A stretch of DNA of 64,000 nucleotides, from assembly GCF_001294205.1 (NCBI RefSeq), contig NZ_LAQT01000028.1, positions 1 through 64,000 of the forward strand, given 5' to 3'. Position 1 is the first letter of the stretch, and the number at the start of each line of letters is the position of its first letter. Below, piece by piece: positions 26,696 to 35,517 of the stretch. Source of the DNA: Amantichitinum ursilacus (GTDB taxonomy: Bacteria; Pseudomonadota; Gammaproteobacteria; Burkholderiales; Chitinibacteraceae). Under the pieces are notes generated by a model. The model did not search any database and was not told the origin of the DNA. It was given only the letters and a program-made list of their open reading frames with translations. The translations under genes were made by a program, and so were the position numbers.

Positions 26696-27574
26696 TTATT
26701 CGTTAATCTGACCGGCGCGGTTACTGGCGGCGCGGAGGTCGTCAGCCGCAGCGACGCTCTTCAGGTATTCATGCAACACAATTTGCTCGATACGCGCGCG
26801 TCGGCCCAGCGGCACCGGCAGTTGTAACTGCAGCGTAATTGCCTCGCGATCATCCAGCGCAACGCGTACGCGCGGCTCGGTGGGTGTGGGTTCCAGCGCA
26901 TAAGTGCGCTCCAGCTCGCGCACATGCGCGGCCAGGTCCTCGGCATAATCAGCAATCACATTATTGGCGGCGGTCAGCAGGGCGGTTTCGGCGCGCTGCC
27001 AGTCCTCACTGCGGCTGATGGCCACGTGTACGGTCTGCAATACATATGCGCCCAGCATGGTCTCGTTGAATACCGGATTGGATAGCAGCAGCGAATTGGG
27101 AAAAACAATCACCCGTCCAACCGTGCCTTTGTGCGGCGACGCGGCGCTGGATTCGATCAGTGTGCTCGACAAGATGGTGATATCAATGACTCGCCCACGC
27201 AGATTGGCGATTTCGATGCGATCGCCAATATCAAACACGCGGCCGGTGGTGCGATAAACCGAGCCAAGGATGCACATCAGCATTTCTTTGGTGGCGAGCA
27301 CGATGGCGGCAGCGATGGCCACCAGCGATACTGCGAACGCCTCGATCTCATGGCCCCAGATGATGACCATGCCCAACACAAACAGCACCAGGCCGGCGTT
27401 GCGGGTATAGACCAGCATACGTCGGCGCGCCTCGGGCTTGGTGCCTTCGCGTCGCAGGATGGCGCGGGCAAACAGCGAGCGCACGGTGACCAGCGCGGCC
27501 ACATAAGCAATCGAAGCAAACAGATCGCGCAAGAAGGCGATGTCGGTGAACGAGGCGATCAGGTCTTTCAGCAT
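26696..27574 (-). CDS. MscS-family mechanosensitive ion channel
   Basis: A 292-residue protein with three predicted N-terminal membrane helices (near 15-35, 55-75 and 80-105). The third leads into the MscS beta domain: VFDIGDRIEIANLRGRVIDITILSSTLIE and a later VFPNSLLLSNPV. It should open under membrane tension and relieve osmotic downshock. It is shorter than large MscK/YnaI members and has a 90-residue C-terminal cytoplasmic part. It is monocistronic, with its own terminator. Confidence 0.88.
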   Translation of the reverse strand: MLKDLIASFTDIAFLRDLFASIAYVAALVTVRSLFARAILRREGTKPEARRRMLVYTRNAGLVLFVLGMVIIWGHEIEAFAVSLVAIAAAIVLATKEMLMCILGSVYRTTGRVFDIGDRIEIANLRGRVIDITILSSTLIESSAASPHKGTVGRVIVFPNSLLLSNPVFNETMLGAYVLQTVHVAISRSEDWQRAETALLTAANNVIADYAEDLAAHVRELERTYALEPTPTEPRVRVALDDREAITLQLQLPVPLGRRARIEQIVLHEYLKSVAAADDLRAASNRAGQINE

Positions 27575-27861
27575 CCGCGCATTCTATGTGGGCACGCTGC
27601 AATCTGAAAAGGTGACCATGTCAGTCCCGCCAGCGGCACCGTATGAATCGCCTACATGTTGTAAGAAAAAAGCTGATGGGAAAGTGCCTGATGGGTAGAT
27701 AACAGCAATTTCTTATATAGTTCTGTTGCCGTAAGGCTCCTGCTGTCGACCGCAGGGTGGGAACTGAATGGATCAGGCAGTGTACAAACAGGCACACTGC
27801 CATGCTGTCTGACGGAATGAATCATAATAATGCCCTTGCGATGCGGAGCGCCCCCGTGCTG

Positions 27862-28827
27862 ATGCGGAATCTATTACGTATGTTGTTGCTGGGCCTGAGT
27901 TTGCTGGCCCCGAGTGCTGCTTTTGCGGTGGCTGGCAAGGTGGCCGCAGTGAATGGCCAGATCACTGTTGCGCATGCCTCGGGTGTGGCGCAGGCCGTCA
28001 AAGTGGGCGATGCCGTCGACAAGGGCGACACCGTGAGTGCGGGCCCCAATAGCTGGGCCGTGTTGAGCATGCAGGATGGCGCCAGCCTTACGCTGCGCCC
28101 CAATGCCAAACTGCGCATCGATGACTATGTGTTTGATGTCGACAATCCGAAAAACGGCCGCAGTTGGCTGACGCTGACGCAAGGCGCGCTGCGTTCGATT
28201 ACCGGGGCCATCGGGCGCATGAACAAAGACAGCTACAAGCTGGTAACGCCCACGGCCACCATTGGTATCCGCGGCACCGATTACGATGTTGATGTGGTTA
28301 CCGACAACAGCCAGCCGGGATTAGAGCCCGGCACTTATCACACGGTTAACGCGGGCGGCACCACGCTGAAAACCCAGCAGGGTGATATTGACGTCGCGCC
28401 TAAACAGACCGCGTGGACCAGTACCAAGCCCGCCAAACCGCGCCGCATGACCAGGCAACAGACCAGCGTGTGGAGCGACATCGGCAAGTTTGATCTCAGC
28501 CAGAAAATCAGCAGCGTATGGGATGGGTTGCATGCGCGCAGCGGCGACGGCTATACGTTGGATCCGGACAAACTGGGCAATGATGGTCCCAAAGTGCGTC
28601 GCTATATGAAAGCGCATCCGGAAAATCCGACCCGGCGTCGTGCCCGTGCTGGCGGCAAAGAGGTGTCGGGCGGTCTGCGCCAGACGCCGGCGCCGGAAAT
28701 GAGCGCGTTGGACATGGCCGGGCGCAAGGCAGGGCAAGAGGCCGATATGTCGCAAAAATTGCAGCACGGCCAATGGGCGCCGGGCGGCCGTTATTTCAAA
28801 CCGGCCAATACCGACGCAAAGCATTAA
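27862..28827 (+). CDS. FecR-domain periplasmic protein
   Basis: A protein of about 321 residues with a signal peptide (MRNLLRMLLLGLSLLAPSAA, cleavage near AFA). A FecR domain follows (GKVAAVNGQITVAHASG, VKVGDAVDKGDTV, GASLTLRPNAKLRIDDYVF, LVTPTATIGIRGTDYDV). The C-terminal ~110 residues are basic and low in recognisable structure. No ECF sigma gene or TonB receptor is beside it, so it is not a classical Fec regulator. These stand-alone FecR proteins are found secreted or envelope-bound with unknown roles. Upstream in-frame ATGs (27817, 27841) cannot be excluded. Confidence 0.8.
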   Translation: MRNLLRMLLLGLSLLAPSAAFAVAGKVAAVNGQITVAHASGVAQAVKVGDAVDKGDTVSAGPNSWAVLSMQDGASLTLRPNAKLRIDDYVFDVDNPKNGRSWLTLTQGALRSITGAIGRMNKDSYKLVTPTATIGIRGTDYDVDVVTDNSQPGLEPGTYHTVNAGGTTLKTQQGDIDVAPKQTAWTSTKPAKPRRMTRQQTSVWSDIGKFDLSQKISSVWDGLHARSGDGYTLDPDKLGNDGPKVRRYMKAHPENPTRRRARAGGKEVSGGLRQTPAPEMSALDMAGRKAGQEADMSQKLQHGQWAPGGRYFKPANTDAKH

Positions 28828-28850
28828 TACATCGCTAAGCGGGTAGGCAT

Positions 28851-28878
28851 AAAAACGGGCATCATGTGCCCGTTTTTT
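28851..28878. terminator. Intrinsic terminator after the FecR gene
   Basis: AAAAACGGGCA and TGCCCGTTTTTTT pair around a short loop, with a strong T-run on the plus strand. The A-run on the other side would allow it to work in reverse as well. Confidence 0.88.
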
Positions 28879-28922
28879 TATTGATTGCCACATCATCCTT
28901 CGTCATCCAGGCTCAGGTGCCC

Positions 28923-29396
28923 ATGAAACAGATCAGCCAGTCCGATATCGATCAACTCGCCGCCAAGGCCGCGGCCTCGCCGCGTCAGCGCGCCAACCTG
29001 AATCTGCACCCAGAGCTGGACGACCCCATCCAGCGTCTGGCCATCGCCATGGAGCCCGCCACCTTCGTACGCCCGCATCGCCATCCGCATACGTGGGAAT
29101 TGCTGTACCCCTTGCGCGGTCGCTTTGTGGTGCTGCATTTTGATGATGCCGGTGTAGTGATTGATCGCGCGGTGCTGGGCGAAGGCGCGGCTACGCTGGA
29201 AACGCCAGCGGGCACATGGCACGCGGTGTTATCACTGGATGCAGGCGGGGTCATTTTTGAAGTGAAGCACGGGCCGTATATGGCAATCGATCCGGCCGAC
29301 TATTTGCCGGGCACCCCAGCCGAGGGTGAGGAAGGCGTTGCGGCGTTGATGGCCTGGTATGCTGATGCCCAACCGGGTATGCGGCTACCGCTTTAA
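28923..29396 (+). CDS. WbuC-family cupin-fold metalloprotein
   Basis: A 157-residue cupin. The metal-site motif is visible in RPHRHPHTWELLYPLRGRF (H-x-H ... E, G) and the second motif as TWHAVLSL. The start MKQISQSDIDQLAAKAAASP and the conserved R-x-N-x-N-x-H (RANLNLHP) are typical of WbuC, which is often linked to O-antigen loci. Here it is isolated from polysaccharide genes. A specific reaction is not established. Confidence 0.85.
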   Translation: MKQISQSDIDQLAAKAAASPRQRANLNLHPELDDPIQRLAIAMEPATFVRPHRHPHTWELLYPLRGRFVVLHFDDAGVVIDRAVLGEGAATLETPAGTWHAVLSLDAGGVIFEVKHGPYMAIDPADYLPGTPAEGEEGVAALMAWYADAQPGMRLPL

Positions 29397-29412
29397 GACT
29401 GTCGAGGGTGCC

Positions 29413-29760
29413 TTAGCCCGAGGTAGTAAACGTCGTTGGAGTGGGTTCAGGGATCGCGTAGACGCTGGCCGGGGTGGGGGCGACGTGGCTGCCGCTCACG
29501 GCGGGCGCTTCGGTACTGACGCGTTGTTGCGCACTGAGCGTGGCCAGCCAGTCTGCCGTACTTTGTTCCGGCAATTCGGCGGCCACCAGTAGATAGGGCG
29601 CTTCGGTAGCTGTATCGGTGCCGCTGGCGGCGCTGCCTTTATATAAAGGCAGGGGGCTGGATTGCGTGGCGCTGCGACTACGCGTGGTCAGTTTGCGTTT
29701 GATGGCGCCAGCGCCGGTGGTGTAGATAGCGCGGGCCGCCTGGATCAGATTTCGGTTCAT
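29413..29760 (-). CDS. Hypothetical protein, Ser/Thr/Ala-rich
   Basis: A 115-residue frame with GGAG 11 bases before the ATG. The N-terminus is basic and Arg-rich (MNRNLIQAARAIYTTGAGAI, then KRKLTTRSRS); the rest is Ser/Thr/Pro-rich without clear domains. There is no signal peptide or strong membrane helix. It sits downstream of the DUF1700 gene on the same strand, about 90 bases away. No homology is recognised, and it may not be a real gene. Confidence 0.4.
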   Translation of the reverse strand: MNRNLIQAARAIYTTGAGAIKRKLTTRSRSATQSSPLPLYKGSAASGTDTATEAPYLLVAAELPEQSTADWLATLSAQQRVSTEAPAVSGSHVAPTPASVYAIPEPTPTTFTTSG

Positions 29761-29853
29761 GGCGGTACTCCGGTTTGGAACACCTGCCATGATGCCGGTT
29801 TTGCCTTAAAGCGCGCAGCGACCTTTCACCGCGCTTTCCAGGTATTTTTGCCG

Positions 29854-30927
29854 TCAGGCGGTGCGCGCATCCTGAATCCGGCCAAACTGCCAGCGCACAA
29901 AACTCACCGTGCCGCGCCAGGTAATACGCACCAGCCAAAGCAGCAAGATAAAGCACACCACACCGCCCACCAGCAGGGCCAGGCCAAATCCAAGCACCTT
30001 TTTCGGCGTGCTGGCGCGCGTCATGACGTGGAAATCATCGTCGTCATCCATGACTAGTTGTACCGTGTCGTCCGCACGCTTGGGCACGACGATGGCGGAA
30101 GCGACCCCGGCGTGGTCCATGCTGAACCAGTCAATGTGGCCGGTTTTGGCGTCGCGCTCAATCTGCACCGTATCGCCATCGGCCGTTACCACGTTCAGCT
30201 TGCCGATTTCTCGGCGGCGCATGCTATAGCTGTCATCGTCTTCCAGCTTGCCGCCATCTGCGCGCTGCAGATGGCCGTGTTCACTTTTAAGCGCCACCAC
30301 TTCGCCTTTGCGGCTCGTTAGCTTGATCTGATCGCCATCGCGCAATTCCACCTCGATATCCGGCATGTGGTAATGCAGTGCGGAAGTGGCGCTGCCCATT
30401 TCCTTGCGCCGCGCATCGGCGGCTTCTTTGGCGGTTTTGCTGCTGTCGTCACTGTCGGGCTGGAACGCTGTGATATTCACGTAGCCGTCGTCGGGTCCCA
30501 GATTGGCCGTTTGCAGACTGGGCCAGCCAGTGGCGGTGTGCGATCCCCACATCAGCACCATGATTAGCCCGGTAATCGAGCAAATGACGCTCACCGCCAT
30601 AAAGCAGGTCAGCAGGCACAAATAAAACATGAACGGTACGGCCAGAATGAAATTGAGCACGCCCAGGCCCGCAATTGCACCGATGGTGCGCATCAGGCTG
30701 GATACATTGCGTTCGCGCTCCCACGTGCGATAGTGCATCTGCACTTTCAGCTCACGCGCCAGGCGGCGCGGGTCGCCCAGCGCGGCGGCGATTTCCTGTT
30801 CGGAGCGGCCATCGCTCAGGGCATCGTGAAAGTACTCGGTGTAATCCGAGAGGATTTCGCTGATGGCATCACGGGGCAGGTCTTGCAGACCGCGTTCAAG
30901 CTGGTCGAGAAAAGATTTCTGATTCAT
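29854..30927 (-). CDS. DUF1700/HAAS-domain membrane protein
   Basis: A 357-residue protein. Residues 1-65 (FLDQLERGLQDLPRDAISEILSDYTEYF ... LGDPRRLARELK) are the HAAS/DUF1700 domain found beside PadR regulators. Two membrane helices follow (~85-130). A soluble region with beta-strand pattern comes next, then a final helix (VLGFGLALLVGGVVCFILLLWLV). Its start overlaps the padR stop by four bases, so the two are translationally coupled. Homologues are thought to act with the regulator in envelope or sigma-factor-linked responses; the exact role is unknown. Confidence 0.82.
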   Translation of the reverse strand: MNQKSFLDQLERGLQDLPRDAISEILSDYTEYFHDALSDGRSEQEIAAALGDPRRLARELKVQMHYRTWERERNVSSLMRTIGAIAGLGVLNFILAVPFMFYLCLLTCFMAVSVICSITGLIMVLMWGSHTATGWPSLQTANLGPDDGYVNITAFQPDSDDSSKTAKEAADARRKEMGSATSALHYHMPDIEVELRDGDQIKLTSRKGEVVALKSEHGHLQRADGGKLEDDDSYSMRRREIGKLNVVTADGDTVQIERDAKTGHIDWFSMDHAGVASAIVVPKRADDTVQLVMDDDDDFHVMTRASTPKKVLGFGLALLVGGVVCFILLLWLVRITWRGTVSFVRWQFGRIQDARTA

Positions 30928-31277
30928 TTTTGTACTTCCTCATCGAGACCGGTGGCTGATCCGGTGGTCTGTGCGTTTAGAACGCTCTCAACTTCAGTGA
31001 CAAATTCGCGCCATTCCTGCCGCATGCTGGCCAGCTCGCGCTGCCCCTCCGGTGTTAACCGGTAGTACTTGCGTGCCGGGCCGCTGCTCGACTCGACCAG
31101 GTAGGTACTCACCCAGGATTCGTTTTGCAGCCGCCGCATCAGCGGATAGATCGTGCCTTCACTGACATCCATGCCTTGCGCCAGATTGCTGGCAATTTCG
31201 TACGAATAACTGTCTTTGCGGGCCAGCAGCGCCAGCACACACATATCCAGCGTTCCTTTCTTGAGCTGTATCTTCAT
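30924..31277 (-). CDS. PadR family transcriptional regulator
   Basis: A 117-residue winged-helix regulator beginning MKIQLKKGTLDMCVLALLAR. The recognition region SYEIASNLAQGMDVSEGTIYPLMRRLQNESWV and the wing (RKYYRLTPEGQRELASM) are typical of PadR subfamily-1. The RBS is AAAGGAAAC. Two operator-like direct repeats lie upstream, one over the predicted -35, suggesting autorepression of the padR-DUF1700 operon. The inducer is unknown. Confidence 0.92.
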   Translation of the reverse strand: MKIQLKKGTLDMCVLALLARKDSYSYEIASNLAQGMDVSEGTIYPLMRRLQNESWVSTYLVESSSGPARKYYRLTPEGQRELASMRQEWREFVTEVESVLNAQTTGSATGLDEEVQK

Positions 31278-31290
31278 GGTGTTTCCTTTT

Positions 31291-31357
31291 CAGTACCATG
31301 CAATGCACAGTACGATGAATGGATAGTAGCGATTCAGTACCTTGTGATGCAAGGTAT
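31291..31357 (-). promoter_or_regulatory. padR promoter with two operator-like repeats
   Basis: A 23-bp element occurs at 31291 and 31335, sharing CAGTACC-x-TG-x2-ATGCA. The upstream copy contains a perfect 7-bp inverted repeat, TACCTTG-TGATG-CAAGGTA (31338-31356). On the minus strand TTGCAT, 18 bases, then TACTAT form a sigma-70-like promoter whose -35 lies inside the palindrome. Repression by PadR itself is inferred. Confidence 0.6.
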
Positions 31358-31537
31358 AGTTTTATGACGAGGGCATTGCGGCGACGAACGGCGGTTTATG
31401 CCAAGACGGGAAGGCGGGTAAGTCGATGCCGGCGAAGCCGAGCCAGGCCGCACAAACATTGCCGCCGCGCGGGCTTTTAGCGACAATCGCGCCATCGCAG
31501 GCACACCCTCAGTGCCCTAACGGCAAGGACATCCGCT

Positions 31538-32533
31538 ATGACTATCGTTGTGACCGGCGCGGCCGGCATGATCGGCTCCAACCTGATACGCGCGCTGAAC
31601 GAGCGTGGCGACACTGACATCATTGCGGTGGATAACCTCACGCGCGGTGACAAATTCCGCAATCTGGTGGATCTGCAGATTTCGCATTACATCGACAAGA
31701 CTGATTTTCTGGCCGAGCTGGCCAGCGGGCGCTGGGACGGCCAGATTTCCGCCGTGCTGCATCAAGGCGCGTGCTCCGACACCATGGAGCACAACGGCAA
31801 GTACATGATGGAAAACAACTATCAGTACACCTTGGGTTTGTTTGAATGGTGCCAGTCGGAAGAAGTACAGTTTATCTATGCCTCCAGCGCGGCCACCTAC
31901 GGCGCGGGCAGCAATGGCTTTCATGAAGACCCGGAATGCGAAGCCCCGCTCAACGTCTATGGCTATTCCAAGCTGTTGTTCGATCAGGTGCTGCGCCAAC
32001 GCTGGGATGATCTCAGCGCGCAGGCAGTCGGCTTTCGCTATTTCAATGTGTACGGTCCGCGCGAGCAACATAAAGAACGCATGGCGTCCGTCGCGTTTCA
32101 CAACTTCAACCAGTACCGCGCCACGGGCAAGGTCAAACTGTTTGGCGAATACGGCGGTTACCCGGCCGGTGGCCACACGCGCGATTTCATCTCGGTGGAC
32201 GACGTGGTCAAGGTCAACCTGTGGTTTCTTGATAACGCGGAAATCTGCGGTGTCTATAACGTCGGCACCGGCAAGGCGCAGCCGTTTAACGACGTGGCGC
32301 TGACCGTCATCAACACGTGTCGCGCTGCCGAGGGCAAAAGCACGTTAACGCTGGCCGAGGCGCTGGCTGAAGGCGTACTGGAATACACCGAATTCCCTGA
32401 TGCGCTCAAAGGCAAGTATCAGAGTTTTACCGAGGCCGACCTGACGCTGTTGCGTGAAGCCGGCTACGACGAGCCGTTCCTGACGGTGGAGCAGGGCGTG
32501 CAATCGTACGTGCAGGAATTGCTGCGTAAATAA
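31538..32533 (+). CDS. hldD: ADP-L-glycero-D-manno-heptose-6-epimerase
   Basis: A 331-residue NADP-dependent epimerase that converts ADP-D-glycero-D-manno-heptose to the L,D form for the LPS inner core. The Rossmann motif is [19 protein letters not shown]. The catalytic Tyr-x3-Lys is in [12 protein letters not shown], and GACSDT and [14 protein letters not shown] are family signatures. Length matches the known enzyme. It shows that the organism makes heptose-containing LPS. It stands alone, not in an LPS cluster. Confidence 0.96.
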   Translation: MTIVVTGAAGMIGSNLIRALNERGDTDIIAVDNLTRGDKFRNLVDLQISHYIDKTDFLAELASGRWDGQISAVLHQGACSDTMEHNGKYMMENNYQYTLGLFEWCQSEEVQFIYASSAATYGAGSNGFHEDPECEAPLNVYGYSKLLFDQVLRQRWDDLSAQAVGFRYFNVYGPREQHKERMASVAFHNFNQYRATGKVKLFGEYGGYPAGGHTRDFISVDDVVKVNLWFLDNAEICGVYNVGTGKAQPFNDVALTVINTCRAAEGKSTLTLAEALAEGVLEYTEFPDALKGKYQSFTEADLTLLREAGYDEPFLTVEQGVQSYVQELLRK

Positions 32534-32555
32534 GAACGGCGCGGCGCGCTGACGA

Positions 32556-33482
32556 TTACGAGGCCGAGGGCTCGCCGATGCGATAGCGAAAGCGCAGCCC
32601 CGGTGTATCGAGATTGTCGCGCGCCGCATTCTGGCGGTGGCTTAAGTGGTAGCGTCGGCGAAAATCGCCCGGCGACAGCCCTTTAGCCGCCGCAAATTGT
32701 TTGTAGAAATGGCTGGGGCTAGGAAAGCCACTTTGTTCGCCCACCAGTTGCACTTGCAGTTGCGTCGTAATCAGCAGATTGCAGGCGTGGCCGATGCGCA
32801 ATTGGCCCAGCAAGCCCGACATATTGTCGCGTAATTGCTCACGCAAAAGCCGCTTGAGTGTCGCCTCGCTGGTGCGCGCCACGGCGGCCAGATCTGCCAG
32901 TGTGACCGGCTCGCGATAATGCTGATGCAGCCAGGCCAACGCGAGCTCGATGCGCTGATCCAGCACATCCGGATTGCGCGCTCCGGCCAGAAAACGCGCG
33001 CCATGATCGCGTGGCAAACCATCAAGGATTTCCAGCAAACAGCCCAGTTTGGTCAATCCGCGCGCGTTTTTAAGCCGGTCAAACAAGGCAGTCATGCGTT
33101 CGGCGCAAGGCAGGCTGAATTCCACGCCGTTTTGCGCGCCACGCAGCCACTGCGCCAGCCCGGTCATTTCGGGTAGCGCGCCAGCGGCCAGTTCTTCTAT
33201 CCATTCGCGCGTAAAAAAGATCACCTCCACCTGATGCAGCGCGCCATCCACGCGCCGCGGCGCCTGCCACGTATGCGCCTGGTTGGGCCCCACCAGCATC
33301 AGATCCAGCTCGCCAAAGGGCGCGACATCGCCGCCCACATAGCGCATCCCGCGCGCGCGACGCGTTAGCGTTAACTCGAATTCGGGGTGGTAATGCCAGA
33401 TAAAGGGAACCTGTTCCACATCGAGCCGCTGATAGTGCCAGCGCTGGCCGTGGCTATAAGCCACCATTTCTCGTGTCAACAT
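32556..33482 (-). CDS. AraC family transcriptional regulator
   Basis: A 308-residue regulator. The N-terminal half is a cupin-like sensing domain (IWHYHPEFELTL ... GPNQAHTWQAP). The C-terminal half (from ~185) has two helix-turn-helix units: VTLADLAAVARTSEATLKRL and VQLVGEQSGFPSPSHFYKQF followed by GLSPGDFRRRY. It probably responds to a small metabolite such as a sugar. It is convergent with hldD, and its target is unknown. Confidence 0.9.
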   Translation of the reverse strand: MLTREMVAYSHGQRWHYQRLDVEQVPFIWHYHPEFELTLTRRARGMRYVGGDVAPFGELDLMLVGPNQAHTWQAPRRVDGALHQVEVIFFTREWIEELAAGALPEMTGLAQWLRGAQNGVEFSLPCAERMTALFDRLKNARGLTKLGCLLEILDGLPRDHGARFLAGARNPDVLDQRIELALAWLHQHYREPVTLADLAAVARTSEATLKRLLREQLRDNMSGLLGQLRIGHACNLLITTQLQVQLVGEQSGFPSPSHFYKQFAAAKGLSPGDFRRRYHLSHRQNAARDNLDTPGLRFRYRIGEPSAS

Positions 33483-33605
33483 ACGGGTTACACCTTAGGG
33501 GTCCGGGTGAGCTGATTGTAGAGAAAAATGCACCATAAGCGAACCCGACAAGACTGGCGGTGCGCGATATTCCGGTGTATTCAAAGCTCAATTGCAGGAA
33601 GCATC

Positions 33606-34274
33606 ATGCCCCGTCACCAAGCCCAGGCCTTTTTGTTTGATATGGATGGCACGCTGATCGACTCGCACGTGCTGGTGGATCGTACGTGGTCGGCCTGGTG
33701 CGCACGCCGTGGTTTCGATCTGGAAGAAATCCGGCCGTACACGCACGGCGTACGCACCGAAGACACATTGCGCATGATTGCGCCGCATCTCGATGTCGCT
33801 TCAGAAGTCGCGTGGATGGAAGAGATCGAAACCGATACCACCGGTGGCATCAAGCTGGTGCCGAACGCGGACCATTTTCTGGCGCGCGTGCCGCAGGAAT
33901 ATTGGGCTGTGGTTACCTCGGCATCGCGCCCGGTGCTGGAAGCGCGCTTCGAAGCATGCGGTTTGGCGTTGCCGCGCGCCATCGTTACCTCCGAGACCGT
34001 CAGCCGTGGCAAACCGTCGCCCGAGCCGTACCTGCAAGCCGCTGAAAAACTCGGCATTCATCCACGCGATTGCATCGTGTTCGAAGACGCCCCGGCCGGC
34101 ATGGAATCGGCGCTTGCCGCCGGCTGCCGCGTGGTACTGGTCGGCGGGCTGCAATCTACCGAGCGCGGCGTCATTGGCGCCATCAATGACTACGCCGAAC
34201 TTGAACTCGATGTTCATGACGGCCTTACGCTGACCGTCCCCGAATCCATCGCCGCGCGCTACGCCGTGCTGTGA
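33606..34274 (+). CDS. HAD-superfamily sugar-phosphatase-like hydrolase
   Basis: A 222-residue HAD phosphatase. Motif I is FLFDMDGTLIDSH with the nucleophile Asp, motif II is VVTSASRP, the motif III lysine is in SRGKPSPEPY, and motif IV is IVFEDAPAGMESA. The cap and motif spacing are those of YfbT/beta-phosphoglucomutase-like enzymes, which remove phosphate from sugar phosphates. The start at 33606 has AGGAAG seven bases upstream; an upstream extension looks non-coding. Confidence 0.9.
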   Translation: MPRHQAQAFLFDMDGTLIDSHVLVDRTWSAWCARRGFDLEEIRPYTHGVRTEDTLRMIAPHLDVASEVAWMEEIETDTTGGIKLVPNADHFLARVPQEYWAVVTSASRPVLEARFEACGLALPRAIVTSETVSRGKPSPEPYLQAAEKLGIHPRDCIVFEDAPAGMESALAAGCRVVLVGGLQSTERGVIGAINDYAELELDVHDGLTLTVPESIAARYAVL

Positions 34275-34330
34275 CTGCCGTCTACATGGATCGCAAGAGC
34301 AAGCCAGCGTCCGCTAGCGTGATCGCATAG

Positions 34331-34413
34331 GGTGGGTCTGGACCCACCATTCAAAGCCATTGCCACGATTGCAGCGCTCGCACACCACTTTGAGTGGTGG
34401 GTCCAGACCCACC
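34331..34413. repeat. Intergenic inverted-repeat element, copy 1
   Basis: GGTGGGTCTGGACCCACC (34331-34348) and GGTGGGTCCAGACCCACC (34396-34413) are inverted copies, each itself a near-perfect palindrome, around a 47-base core. A related element lies at 50294-50407. This looks like a small REP/MITE-type family rather than an operon-specific signal. Confidence 0.7.
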
Positions 34414-34611
34414 GTATGCCCCAGCAAAGCCAACCTCATACTGCACGTCCTTGCACACAGACGGTTTACCCCGCAATGCCTCGGAGCCGTTGCAGTGTAG
34501 TCAGCGTGCGGACCGCCAGCACGCAGAAACCGGAGTGGGCTCTATTGCCCATGAGGATTTCGAGTACTGCCGGGTCGCGCGATGGCTGCGCTGCAACGGC
34601 TCAACAGCCTA

Positions 34612-34617
34612 TATAAT
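34612..34617 (+). promoter_or_regulatory. Probable -10 box upstream of cysM
   Basis: A consensus TATAAT lies 21 bases before the cysM ATG, so the leader would be short. No good -35 hexamer is seen at the usual distance. The rest of the 34414-34600 gap shows no gene. Confidence 0.45.
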
Positions 34618-34638
34618 CGGGGCTCCATTGGAGTGCCC

Positions 34639-35517
34639 ATGTACAAATTCATCGAAGATTTCGTCGGCAACACGCCGCTGGTGCGGCTGAAGCGCTTGCC
34701 TGGCGACACCAGCAATGTCGTGCTGGTTAAACTCGAAGGCAATAATCCTGCTGGCTCGGTCAAAGACCGGCCCGCACTGTCGATGATCCGCCAAGCCCAG
34801 GCGCGTGGCGACATCAAACCCGGCGACACGCTGGTCGAAGCCACCTCGGGCAATACCGGCATCGCGCTGGCCATGGCCGCGGCCATGATGGGCTATCGCA
34901 TGGTGCTGATCATGCCCAAAAATTCCAGCATCGAACGTGTACAGACCATGAAGGCGTTTGGCGCCGAAGTCATCCTTACCGACGGCATGGAAGCGGCGCG
35001 CGATCTGGCTGTCAGCATGAGTGGACAAGGCAAAGGTCTGATGCTCGACCAGTTTGCCAATCCCGATAATCCGCTCGCGCACTACCAGACCACCGGCCCG
35101 GAAATCTGGCGCGATACTGAAGGCGGCGTCACCCATTTTGTCTCCAGCATGGGCACCACCGGCACCATCATGGGCACGCAACGCTTTCTTAAAGAAAAGA
35201 ACAGCGCCATCCAGATTGTCGGCGTGCAGCCCTGTGACGGCGCGTCGATTCCGGGTATTCGCAAATGGCCGCAAGAATACGTGCCCGATATTTGCGACTG
35301 GAACAAGATTGATCGCGTGATGGAAGTGACCCAACAAGAAGCCGAAGACACCACCCGCCGCCTGGCGCGTGAAGAAGGCATCTTTGCCGGCATCTCGTCA
35401 GGTGGCGCTTTGGCGGCGGCACTCAAATTGTCGGCTGAGGTCGAAAATGCCGTCATCGTCTCGATCATCGCGGATCGGGGTGACCGTTATCTTTCTACAG
35501 GCGTATTCCCTGCATGA
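34639..35517 (+). CDS. cysM: Cysteine synthase B (O-acetylserine sulphhydrylase)
   Basis: A 292-residue PLP enzyme making cysteine from O-acetylserine and sulphide or thiosulphate. The N-terminus YKFIEDFVGNTPLVRLKRLP and the PLP-lysine motif NPAGSVKDRPALSMI are typical, as are EATSGNTGIALAMAAAM and the C-terminal ISSGGALAAAL. PAGSVKDR and the length favour CysM over CysK. The stop overlaps the next start (ATGA). It is the first gene of a compact run to scpB. Confidence 0.95.
   Translation: MYKFIEDFVGNTPLVRLKRLPGDTSNVVLVKLEGNNPAGSVKDRPALSMIRQAQARGDIKPGDTLVEATSGNTGIALAMAAAMMGYRMVLIMPKNSSIERVQTMKAFGAEVILTDGMEAARDLAVSMSGQGKGLMLDQFANPDNPLAHYQTTGPEIWRDTEGGVTHFVSSMGTTGTIMGTQRFLKEKNSAIQIVGVQPCDGASIPGIRKWPQEYVPDICDWNKIDRVMEVTQQEAEDTTRRLAREEGIFAGISSGGALAAALKLSAEVENAVIVSIIADRGDRYLSTGVFPA

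Noticed and set aside
34430-34600. Possible tRNA or small RNA upstream of cysM
   Set aside because: No cloverleaf, anticodon stem or T-loop signature could be formed. Only a -10 box near the cysM start is supported.
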